This document shows positions 1 through 6,018 of a stretch of 6,075 nt of DNA, piece after piece. The first letter of the stretch is position 1, and each line of letters starts with the position of its first letter. The position numbers were made by a program, and so were the translations under genes. Location of the stretch: assembly GCA_029261615.1 (NCBI GenBank), contig JAJDAX010000106.1:1-6075 (forward strand). The letters run 5' to 3'. The notes beneath the pieces are model-generated. The model was not told the origin of the DNA. It made no database searches and saw only the letters and a program-made list of their open reading frames with translations. This DNA comes from Nitrospinaceae bacterium (GTDB taxonomy: Bacteria > Nitrospinota > Nitrospinia > Nitrospinales > Nitrospinaceae).

Positions 1-803
1 TCCTGCCTCTTGCGTTTCCATTCTTTCATTCGACCAAGTTGAATCAACCCGACAGCGGATTGCATTTCGGTCAATCGCCCGTTGGTTCCAAAGGATTCGA
101 CCACCCAGCGAAAACCATTGCCCGGCGGATACTTGCGTTCATTCACGGCGGACCAGCTTTTGCCGTGGTCTTTCAATGACCATATCTGCGACCATAGTTT
201 TTTATTGTTGGTGGTGACCATCCCACCTTCACCGCCGGTGGTCATGATCTTGTCCTGACAAAAAGACCATGCCGCAATGTGCCCAAGCGACCCAACCGGC
301 ACTCCTTTATAGCGTGCGCCGTGAGCCTGCGCGCAATCCTCAATCACTTTCAGGTTATGTTTCCAGGCCAATTTCAAAACAGGATTCATTTCGCAGGGCC
401 AACCGGCAAGGTGAACACAAATGATGGCGCGAGTCTTACCGGTAACAACGGGCTGAATCGTTTCAGCCGTAATGTTCTGCGAATCCCGATCCACATCGGC
501 AAACACAGGTGTTGCGCCAACGGCTGCGATGCAGGAGATTGACGCCACAAAAGTTCGGGGCGAGACAATCACTTCATCGCCAGGACCCACTCCCAACGCT
601 TTCAAGGCCAGTTCCAGCGCAACCGTGCCATTGGAGAGAGCGACTGCATACTTGGCATCGCACCATTTGGCGAATTTATTTTCAAATTCACGGCCTTTTT
701 TTCCCGTGTGGTAATTGACCTGATTCGAGCGGAGTACTTTTGCAACCGCGTCTGCTTCTTCTTTGGAAAATTTGGGCCAGTCTTCAAACGGAGTGTTCAA
801 CAT
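1..803 (-). CDS. DegT/DnrJ/EryC1/StrS family PLP-dependent sugar aminotransferase (PglE-like), C-terminus cut off by window edge
   Basis: This cytoplasmic enzyme family uses PLP to transfer an amino group, usually from glutamate, to a 4-keto (or 3-keto) nucleotide sugar. I translated it by hand from the ATG at 803-801: it opens MLNTPFEDWPKF and 267 whole codons are present. Visible landmarks are the SNGTVALELAL segment (about residues 57-67), the ED-C-AQAHGA motif with the pyridine-nitrogen-binding aspartate at about 156, and SFCQDK with the Schiff-base lysine at 185, followed by the TTGGEGG loop. All core residues are intact. Family members are usually near 370-400 residues, so about 100-130 residues lie off the left edge. 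It follows the PglD-like gene after 50 bases; the only Shine-Dalgarno candidate is a weak GGGA about 13 bases before the start. Context suggests a UDP-4-keto-6-deoxy-HexNAc substrate as in bacillosamine synthesis; that is inference, since the family covers many sugars. Confidence 0.95.
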   Translation of the reverse strand, partial: MLNTPFEDWPKFSKEEADAVAKVLRSNQVNYHTGKKGREFENKFAKWCDAKYAVALSNGTVALELALKALGVGPGDEVIVSPRTFVASISCIAAVGATPVFADVDRDSQNITAETIQPVVTGKTRAIICVHLAGWPCEMNPVLKLAWKHNLKVIEDCAQAHGARYKGVPVGSLGHIAAWSFCQDKIMTTGGEGGMVTTNNKKLWSQIWSLKDHGKSWSAVNERKYPPGNGFRWVVESFGTNGRLTEMQSAVGLIQLGRMKEWKRKRQ

Positions 804-853
804 AATTCAATAAGAGTCCCGTACAATTCGTGAATTTCTTTTTCGTTGAAATA

Positions 854-1519
854 TTATGATGAGGAGATAGGTTTTGCCGGACAGCCCACCACCGTTGCTC
901 CCGCCGGAACATTTTTGGTGACTACCGCCCCCATTCCCACAACGGCACCTTTCCCAATCACCATAGGGTTCCCCAGTGTACCCTGTCGGATGACGCAACC
1001 TGAACCGAGATAAGCGTGGTCTTCTATTACGATATTGCCATTACATTTAACGCCCGGCGCAAACGTTACAAAATCGCCAATAACACAATCATGCTCAACG
1101 TAGGAATAAAGGTTGGCATGAAAATGTTTGCCAATTGTTATGTTTGATGTGAACGTCACAAAGGGAGACACAATAGCGCCTTCTCCGATTTCAACCGCGT
1201 CCATCACCACCGTATTCTGCGCTCTTATTGAAAAGAAGCTCAAGTCATCCTGCTGGCAGCGGGCAACAAGCGTTTCCCTGACTTTCGAATTGGCAATGGC
1301 GATGCAAACAGATTTAGTTTGCTCGGGCGATTCAATAAATTGTTCGTAGGTTAAAATCGGAGTGTTATTTACCATTTCCGATTGTGGTTTGTCGTCTATG
1401 AAGACAAGACGTGTGCTCGTATCGCCTCCCTCAGCCTTCAGCATTTCGCGCGCAACCGGTAAAACGCCTCGGCCCGCTCCATTTGCGCCATACACTCCAA
1501 ACAGTTTTTGAACCGACAT
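854..1519 (-). CDS. PglD/NeuD-type sugar acetyltransferase (left-handed beta-helix)
   Basis: 221 residues, the usual length for acetyl-CoA-dependent N- or O-acetyltransferases of nucleotide-sugar amines. The N-terminal alpha/beta domain (about 1-85) opens with a glycine-rich loop, VYGANGAGRG at 9-18, which binds the nucleotide sugar in PglD. From about 104 to 212 it has hexapeptide-repeat character (IGEGAIV, ITIGKHF, CVIGDFV, VIEDHAY, MVIGKGAV), ending in the typical VVGCPAKPI tail. The VEHDCVIGD motif carries His143, which corresponds to the catalytic base, and Asp144. The ATG at 1519-1517 has AGGG (1529-1532) nine bases upstream, overlapping the end of the sugar-transferase gene, so translation is probably coupled. 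The gap to that gene is 6 bases. Its place between a PglC-like transferase and a PglE-like aminotransferase suggests it acetylates the amino sugar that the aminotransferase makes. PglD has GxxGHG in the first loop where this has GxxGAG, so the exact substrate may differ. Confidence 0.93.
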   Translation of the reverse strand: MSVQKLFGVYGANGAGRGVLPVAREMLKAEGGDTSTRLVFIDDKPQSEMVNNTPILTYEQFIESPEQTKSVCIAIANSKVRETLVARCQQDDLSFFSIRAQNTVVMDAVEIGEGAIVSPFVTFTSNITIGKHFHANLYSYVEHDCVIGDFVTFAPGVKCNGNIVIEDHAYLGSGCVIRQGTLGNPMVIGKGAVVGMGAVVTKNVPAGATVVGCPAKPISSS

Positions 1520-1525
1520 AAGCTT

Positions 1526-2119
1526 TTACCCTGTTGAGCCCTTAAATTTTGGCATCGTGTCCTCGCCCTCTTCGGAAATCCTTTGTCGCAAGATTATTTT
1601 CCACACTGTGGTCCAGAGGATCTTAATATCCACCCACAAGGATTGATTGTCGACGTACCAGACATCATACTCAAATTTTTCTTCCCAGGTGAGGTCATGG
1701 CGTCCATTGATTTGCGCCCAACCGGTAATACCGGGCCGGACCTCGTGTCGCCTCGCCTGCTCTGCTGTGTACAAGGGCAGGTATTCCAGCAAGAGGGGAC
1801 GCGGCCCGACAAGACTCATTTCTCCTTTAATCACGTTCCACAAACCGGGCAGTTCATCAAGGCTATTCTGTCTTAATATTTTACCGATAGGTGTCAATCG
1901 TTCCGCATCCGGCATCAGGTTTCCTTCGCTATCGAATTTGTCTTCCATGGTCCGGAACTTGAAAATCCTGAAGGGTTTCCCTTTAAGTCCAGGTCTGAAC
2001 TGGCTGAATAAAACCGGGGCACCCATTTTACAATAGATGAGGATTGCCAATCCTGTCAGGATCGGGAAAATCGCGATGGATCCCAGGGTTGTCAGCACTA
2101 TGTCGAATATCCGTTTCAT
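1526..2119 (-). CDS. Undecaprenyl-phosphate sugar phosphotransferase, PglC-type minimal phosphoglycosyl transferase
   Basis: 197 residues, matching the small monotopic PglC class rather than the larger polytopic WbaP proteins. It transfers a sugar-1-phosphate from a UDP-sugar to undecaprenyl phosphate on the inner membrane, the committed first step of a lipid-linked glycan. One hydrophobic segment spans about 7-30, with Pro19 in the middle, as expected for the re-entrant membrane helix of the family. Diagnostic motifs are FSQFRPG (38-44), FKFRTM (53-58), the catalytic Asp-Glu pair D88/E89 in SLDELPGLWN, LVGPRP (103-108) and RPGITGWAQINGR (128-140). The ATG at 2119-2117 lies 10 bases after the glycosyltransferase stop. 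No purine-rich binding site is visible before it, so coupling to upstream translation is likely. The linked PglD- and PglE-like genes suggest a diacetamido-sugar donor, but donor choice cannot be read from the motifs. Confidence 0.95.
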   Translation of the reverse strand: MKRIFDIVLTTLGSIAIFPILTGLAILIYCKMGAPVLFSQFRPGLKGKPFRIFKFRTMEDKFDSEGNLMPDAERLTPIGKILRQNSLDELPGLWNVIKGEMSLVGPRPLLLEYLPLYTAEQARRHEVRPGITGWAQINGRHDLTWEEKFEYDVWYVDNQSLWVDIKILWTTVWKIILRQRISEEGEDTMPKFKGSTG

Positions 2120-2129
2120 TTTTAGTGCA

Positions 2130-3305
2130 TCAAGCTGTCAGGTCACGGTAAAAAATGACCATCGCACGGGTCACCTGTTCCTCAGAAAAACAGGCGATGG
2201 CCCGTTCCCTTGCCGCGATCCCCATTTGGCGACGAAGTTCTGCATCGTTTGCCAGCAATTGCATCGCATCAGCCAATTCCTTGATAGAGCCCTGCGGATG
2301 AAGAAGATACGTGACCCCTTCCTCTCCTGCATCGGTTATACCATAGATTTTCGATGCGATGGCAGGCACTTGAGCGGCGGCGGCTTCAATCAATACAGAC
2401 CCAAATCCTTCTCGATAGCTCGGCAGGCAAATCACATCGGATGCCGATAGCACCCGCTCTGGAACTGAGGTGAAACCCATTCTATGAACCCGTTCCGCTA
2501 CCGAATTTATAGAGGCAAGCAATTCTGCTTCTATATTTTCTTCATCCGGTCCAACGACCAATAGATGACAGTCTGGATTGTTTTCTGCCACTCGTGAAAA
2601 CGCGATTGAGAGATCCATCAAACCCTTGTCTCGTGTCAACCGTCCGAGGAAAATAAAAACCACTGCATCCGTTGCAATTCCAAGCTCTCGACGAAGGTCT
2701 TGTCGGGCTTGGAAATTGAATTGGTAGCGTTCAGGGTTCACGCCTGCCATGGAACCTTTTGCCAGAACATCGATCTTCTGTTCATCCACAATATTCTGGT
2801 CGATCAGAAACCTGCGTTGGGAATGGCTGTCTCCCAGAACCTGAGTTGCATTCCACGCGATCAATCGGTCTGCAAACTTCAAGAGCTGTCGGGCCCATCC
2901 TTTTCTGGTAACCCACACTTGACCCGTAAAAGTATGGAAACGGTTCGGGACTCCGGCCAGCCTGGCCGCCAGCATCGAAAGCAAACCGGCCTTGGGGGTG
3001 ATCGAATGAACACTATCCAGACGGGATTTTCTGAACAGTCTCCACAAATGAAAAAGAGCGCTTAAATCCTGAAGAAAAGAAATTTTTCTTTCGAGCGGAA
3101 CGGGATGAAATGTCACATTATCAGAAACCAGACCGTCAAGATCGTCCGCTTGTCCGTTGCAGGCCAACAGGATGTCATGCTCCGCTTTCAAAGCCTCGAC
3201 ATGAGGCCGCAAAAAGGCGTTAATTGAAATGGGTGCTGTCGTGACAAACCCAATTCGTTTCCGTTTCGTATGCTCTGTTTTATTCAAGCTGTCATCCACA
3301 AGCAT
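2130..3305 (-). CDS. GT4-family glycosyltransferase (GT-B fold, PglA-like position)
   Basis: 391 residues, the typical size for a GT4 retaining glycosyltransferase. The N-terminal acceptor-side Rossmann domain starts at about residue 16 (KRIGFVTTAP) and includes a well-conserved stretch, HSITPKAGLLSMLAARLAGVP (100-120), and FTGQVW (126-131). The C-terminal donor-binding domain has FLGRLTRDKG (219-228) and the EX7E pair Glu299/Glu307 in SYREGFGSVLIEA, which contacts the nucleotide-sugar donor. No transmembrane segment is evident; it probably acts at the cytoplasmic face of the inner membrane. By position, directly before the PglC-like gene, it may add the second sugar to the lipid-linked first sugar, as PglA does in Campylobacter. 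This is inference: GT4 specificity cannot be predicted from these motifs. The ATG at 3305-3303 has no clear ribosome binding site, and the first 14 or so residues precede the core fold, so the true start could lie slightly downstream. Confidence 0.93.
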   Translation of the reverse strand: MLVDDSLNKTEHTKRKRIGFVTTAPISINAFLRPHVEALKAEHDILLACNGQADDLDGLVSDNVTFHPVPLERKISFLQDLSALFHLWRLFRKSRLDSVHSITPKAGLLSMLAARLAGVPNRFHTFTGQVWVTRKGWARQLLKFADRLIAWNATQVLGDSHSQRRFLIDQNIVDEQKIDVLAKGSMAGVNPERYQFNFQARQDLRRELGIATDAVVFIFLGRLTRDKGLMDLSIAFSRVAENNPDCHLLVVGPDEENIEAELLASINSVAERVHRMGFTSVPERVLSASDVICLPSYREGFGSVLIEAAAAQVPAIASKIYGITDAGEEGVTYLLHPQGSIKELADAMQLLANDAELRRQMGIAARERAIACFSEEQVTRAMVIFYRDLTA

Positions 3306-3346
3306 TCCGGAAAGATTGTATTGGATACCAGAATTTGTTTAGAGTT

Positions 3347-4303
3347 TCAAAGGAGCCCGGCAGTACGATACGATTGAATTGTTCTCTTTAGACCTTCTTT
3401 TAAGCCATAGGCGGGAGAGTTTCCTAAAGTTCGGTAGAGATCTTCACCGGAATATTGGACATCCTGCACCATGGCCCTAAATCGCCTGGTAGACAAAGGC
3501 AGTGAAGCACCGGTAAGAGAATTCACCGCATCGCAAGCTCCGGCAAGAACACGACCGAACACTTTGGGGAAATGAGGGATGGTTTTTTTATATTCCACCA
3601 GATTGGCCACGATGCTGGAAAGTTCATCTAATGAACAAGGTGTATCGGTGGCAAGCAAGACCTTGCCGAAAGTATCTGGATTATTCGACACCGAAACAAG
3701 GGCATCCACAAAATCTCTTATGTAATAAAAGCTGACCCGGTTTTCTCCATTACCAAAAATGACGAAGCGCCCGTTTTGAATAGTTCGGGCCAGTTCGTAA
3801 AGACTTCCCTGATGGTGCTCGCCGAACAAAGCGGTCGCGCGAAGAATAGTCACATTAAACCCACCCCCCACCATGGGAAGTAACAAATCTTCGGCGGATT
3901 TTTTAGTTTTTCCGTAAAATGAGTTTTCTTCACAAGCGGCGACACTGCTGGTGAAAATAAAATGACGGACACCCGCGGCCTTGCAGGCTTCAGCTAATCG
4001 CTGGGTTCCCTCGACATTGACCCGTTCCATCATTTGCTGGTCGGATACATTTTCACTTAGGGAAAAACTTCCAGCAAGGTGAAACACCGTGTCGATGCCC
4101 TGGACTTGTTCGGTGAGATCATCGCAGGCGAGGTCGGTCTTGGACCAGGTTAAACAATTACTATGCAAGTGCCTCTCATTAGCGGGAATTTTTCTGTGAT
4201 GCAGGGCGACTATGGAATGGGTGTCATTTTCCTGAAGTCTCTCAAGCAAAAAACCGCCGACAAATCCGCTGGCACCAGAGATCAGGAGTTTACGCGTGGG
4301 CAA
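3347..4303 (-). CDS. NAD(P)-dependent nucleotide-sugar epimerase/dehydratase-like protein (extended SDR), TTG start
   Basis: 318 residues, the normal length for an extended short-chain dehydrogenase/reductase. The N-terminal Rossmann fold has GASGFVG (10-16) for the dinucleotide, then FHLAG (74-78), NVEGT (96-100), FTSS (117-120) and the catalytic Tyr130-x3-Lys134 in YGKTK. The start is TTG at 4303-4301, supported by AAGGA eight bases upstream (4312-4316); the next ATG is far inside the coding region and would remove the cofactor loop. The Ser-to-Tyr interval is only about 11 residues, whereas GalE-type enzymes have about 25, so simple C4 epimerisation should not be assumed. It could be a sugar epimerase, a 4-keto reductase of the WbpV kind or an atypical SDR. 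It lies 19 bases after the repeat-protein gene and 41 before the glycosyltransferase, so it is part of the same operon and probably supplies or modifies a nucleotide sugar. Confidence 0.9.
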   Translation of the reverse strand: MPTRKLLISGASGFVGGFLLERLQENDTHSIVALHHRKIPANERHLHSNCLTWSKTDLACDDLTEQVQGIDTVFHLAGSFSLSENVSDQQMMERVNVEGTQRLAEACKAAGVRHFIFTSSVAACEENSFYGKTKKSAEDLLLPMVGGGFNVTILRATALFGEHHQGSLYELARTIQNGRFVIFGNGENRVSFYYIRDFVDALVSVSNNPDTFGKVLLATDTPCSLDELSSIVANLVEYKKTIPHFPKVFGRVLAGACDAVNSLTGASLPLSTRRFRAMVQDVQYSGEDLYRTLGNSPAYGLKEGLKRTIQSYRTAGLL

Positions 4304-4311
4304 TGATTTAG

Positions 4312-4316
4312 TCCTT
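4312..4316 (-). promoter_or_regulatory. Ribosome binding site deciding the TTG start of the epimerase-like gene
   Basis: On the minus strand AAGGA lies in the 19-base gap after the upstream stop codon, eight bases before the TTG at 4303-4301. It is one of the two best Shine-Dalgarno matches in the operon. It makes the non-ATG start credible, because that start also puts the dinucleotide-binding loop at the expected residues 10-16. Confidence 0.75.
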
Positions 4317-4322
4317 ACAGGT

Positions 4323-5885
4323 TTACTTGCCTATGTAATCGTGAGTTGAGATTGTGGCATTGGAGGGAGCTCTTCCAAATTTTTTCTTGAACGCTAGAGC
4401 GGCGCGGGCTTTCAGTTTTGCGAAAGTGGATTTTTCAACAAACATGCCTTTGTTCTGGCGGATCGGTTGCAGGACATATCGCGATTTATTGATAAACGAT
4501 TGCGAATCCTTGATGAGTGGATCGAGATGTTTCTTTTTATTTCGTTCGGCATCGGTCATCCAGTTGTCGGTAAGAATATCCTTGCAGAGTACGTTCAACA
4601 CGTTGCTGGTCGTGTTGTTGGCCAGGAAATAGCACCCCAGCAAAGGGGATACTTCAAAGAGGTCTGATGTAAGCGTTTCCCCACTTGTTGTCTTCAAAAT
4701 ATGATTTATCTTTTTCATCTGGTTGTATTCCATCGCGAATAGTACAATTTTCTGACACATTTTTGCGCAGGCCGCAGCGGCGGAAGTGGCAGGCCCTGTC
4801 GCTCCACCAAGGTCAGCGAAAAGCCCTGCGGTGGATACAGCAAATTGTGCCGTTTCAATCGTCGCCCGTGTGGCGTGTTCGGCTGAACTTTGTTTCAGCA
4901 GAGTTCTGAGAGCGTCGACTGCATTGCGTGCGTCTCCCGGAAGAACGAATTTTCTGTGTTTTTTATGAGTACGTACGGCTTTATGCAGGTCCCGCGCGGC
5001 TTTCCGCCAACTATTGGCAGCTTTAGATCCACTTTTCACCTGTTGAATAATGGGAAGGGCAGAGGAGATGAAGTCCTGTATAAAATCCAGTCCCAGTTCA
5101 CCGATCACGTCTGGCAGATCGACCACATCGAACAATTCGACTAGTAGCCCTAGAACTTTGCTGAATCCGGGAATCTTTAAAAGATTGGGAATATCGAGGC
5201 CCGGTATTTCCAGAGATGGCAAGTCGATGGTAGGCAGATCAATATTGATCGGGGGCACCATATTCGGTAACGAGACATCCGGTATGGACCAGTTGGGTAG
5301 ATCGACGCTGATATCGATGTCAAAAAAATCCGGGTACGCCAGTTTGATGCCAGGAAAAATGTCGGGAAGACTAAATTTGAAAATATTACTGAGATCAAAC
5401 GCGACGGAGGGTAATTGGATGTGTGGAAACTTGACCCCGATCTGCCATGCCAAGAGCCGAAGGGATATATCCGGTAAAAGATCGAGGTGTTTCAATATCC
5501 CCCTGAGGTTGGGCAGGATATCGGGAAGGTTGATCCCGGGAATGTCTCCGATGTTTATGTCAGGTATGAGGTCGAGATCCCAGTCGGGAACGTTTAACCC
5601 GGGAAGCTTTATTTTAATGAGCTTTTTTAGATCAATCCCCTTAAGTAAATTCAGGTTTAAATTTCCAAAGGGATTGTTGAGGTCTGGAACACTAATGCCC
5701 GGAACATTCTCAATAGCCTTTTTAGCTTTCTTTGCAGCCTTGAAAGCTTCTTTCGCATCGTCCGCTAAACTCTTGCGGATGAGCGTGGTCCCTTCAAACA
5801 TTTCGCGTAAAGCGCGCTTCCGCTCAAGCCGAATTTCCATTAGCGCTGCTCTATGAGCGATCTCTTCTTGAAATGTCAGACCCAT
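4323..5885 (-). CDS. Uncharacterised 520-residue protein with proline-punctuated pentapeptide-like repeats
   Basis: I do not recognise this family. Three regions are visible. Residues 1-60 are strongly charged and helix-forming (rich in E, K, R and A, for example AKEAFKAAKKAKKAIENV at 44-61), with no signal peptide. Residues 61-258 are a tract in which proline follows a hydrophobic residue about 25 times. The clearest unit is P-x-(I/L/V)-(D/E/S)-(I/L), with prolines exactly five apart at 197-202-207-212 and 218-223-228-233. Aspartate is frequent, glycine and asparagine often follow the proline, and cysteine is absent. Residues 259-520 look mostly helical: a basic stretch at 284-312, an Ala/Gly-rich segment at 343-385, all four cysteines (373, 377, 418, 434) and a basic end (488-506). 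The ATG at 5885-5883 has AAAGG six bases upstream. It is the first gene after the promoter and shares the operon with glycan genes, but nothing shows that it is an enzyme. A cytoplasmic structural, scaffold or secreted-effector role is possible; none is demonstrated. Confidence 0.88.
   Translation of the reverse strand: MGLTFQEEIAHRAALMEIRLERKRALREMFEGTTLIRKSLADDAKEAFKAAKKAKKAIENVPGISVPDLNNPFGNLNLNLLKGIDLKKLIKIKLPGLNVPDWDLDLIPDINIGDIPGINLPDILPNLRGILKHLDLLPDISLRLLAWQIGVKFPHIQLPSVAFDLSNIFKFSLPDIFPGIKLAYPDFFDIDISVDLPNWSIPDVSLPNMVPPINIDLPTIDLPSLEIPGLDIPNLLKIPGFSKVLGLLVELFDVVDLPDVIGELGLDFIQDFISSALPIIQQVKSGSKAANSWRKAARDLHKAVRTHKKHRKFVLPGDARNAVDALRTLLKQSSAEHATRATIETAQFAVSTAGLFADLGGATGPATSAAAACAKMCQKIVLFAMEYNQMKKINHILKTTSGETLTSDLFEVSPLLGCYFLANNTTSNVLNVLCKDILTDNWMTDAERNKKKHLDPLIKDSQSFINKSRYVLQPIRQNKGMFVEKSTFAKLKARAALAFKKKFGRAPSNATISTHDYIGK
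5112..5705 (-). repeat. Protein-coding degenerate pentapeptide-like tract (P-x-hydrophobic-D/E/S-hydrophobic)
   Basis: This corresponds to residues 61-258 of the uncharacterised protein. Hydrophobic-proline pairs recur with spacings dominated by five residues: 62-67-72, 95-100, 116-121, 154-159, 197-212 and 218-233. In between are longer blocks such as 73-94 and 126-153. Codon choice differs from unit to unit (proline is read from CCC, CCG, CCT and CCA), so this is an old or selected protein repeat and not a recent DNA tandem duplication. Alternating hydrophobic and polar residues suggest short beta strands separated by turns at the prolines. Confidence 0.7.
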
Positions 5886-5891
5886 AATTGA

Positions 5892-5896
5892 CCTTT
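5892..5896 (-). promoter_or_regulatory. Ribosome binding site of the repeat-protein gene
   Basis: AAAGG on the minus strand, six bases before the ATG at 5885-5883. It supports this start, and no other in-frame ATG precedes the helical N-terminus within the transcribed leader. Confidence 0.7.
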
Positions 5897-5908
5897 GCGT
5901 TACAAGAT

Positions 5909-5939
5909 TGGGGATGCGAAACTATCGAGCTTTGCCCCA
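5909..5939 (-). other. Imperfect inverted repeat in the 5' leader
   Basis: TGGGG and CCCCA arms (5935-5939 and 5909-5913) enclose partly matching AAA and TTT segments, giving a possible interrupted hairpin. It lies between the predicted transcription start and the ribosome binding site. There is no following T run, so it is not a classical terminator. It could be a leader structure or chance. Confidence 0.3.
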
Positions 5940-5989
5940 GTATACGATCTTTACCGAAGACACTGTAAGCTATTGAATTTCAAGCACAT

Positions 5990-6018
5990 ATTGTAGGCCC
6001 AAATATGCCTTTAATCAA
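5990..6018 (-). promoter_or_regulatory. Predicted sigma-70-type promoter for the operon
   Basis: On the minus strand TTGATT (6013-6018) and TACAAT (5990-5995) are separated by exactly 17 bases. They match the -35 consensus at 4 of 6 and the -10 consensus at 5 of 6. Transcription would start near 5983, leaving a leader of about 98 bases before the repeat-protein gene. It lies in the only gap over 60 bases in the window and faces the whole operon. No operator or riboswitch is recognisable. The remaining leader and upstream sequence (5886-6075) hold no gene that I can support. Confidence 0.55.

Noticed and set aside
825..836. AATTC-GT-GAATT inverted repeat between the acetyltransferase and aminotransferase genes
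   Set aside because: The stem is only five AT-rich pairs with a two-base loop and no T run, so it is not a credible terminator; probably chance.
1647..2036. 129-codon plus-strand open frame (and a similar 137-codon one at 2037-2450)
   Set aside because: Both lie antisense to clearly functional genes, the PglC-type transferase and the GT4 enzyme, whose motifs are intact; neither has a meaningful protein sequence.
3315..3320. TACAAT resembling a -10 box upstream of the glycosyltransferase
   Set aside because: The hexamer 17 bases further upstream is TCTAAA, a poor -35, and the predicted start would leave almost no leader.
5050..5856. 268-codon open frame on the plus strand
   Set aside because: It lies wholly antisense to the repeat tract. 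Its Ser/Arg/Gly/Met-rich sequence is the mirror of the repetitive Pro/Asp/Leu/Ile codons, it has no recognisable domain, and the minus strand has the better start and operon context.
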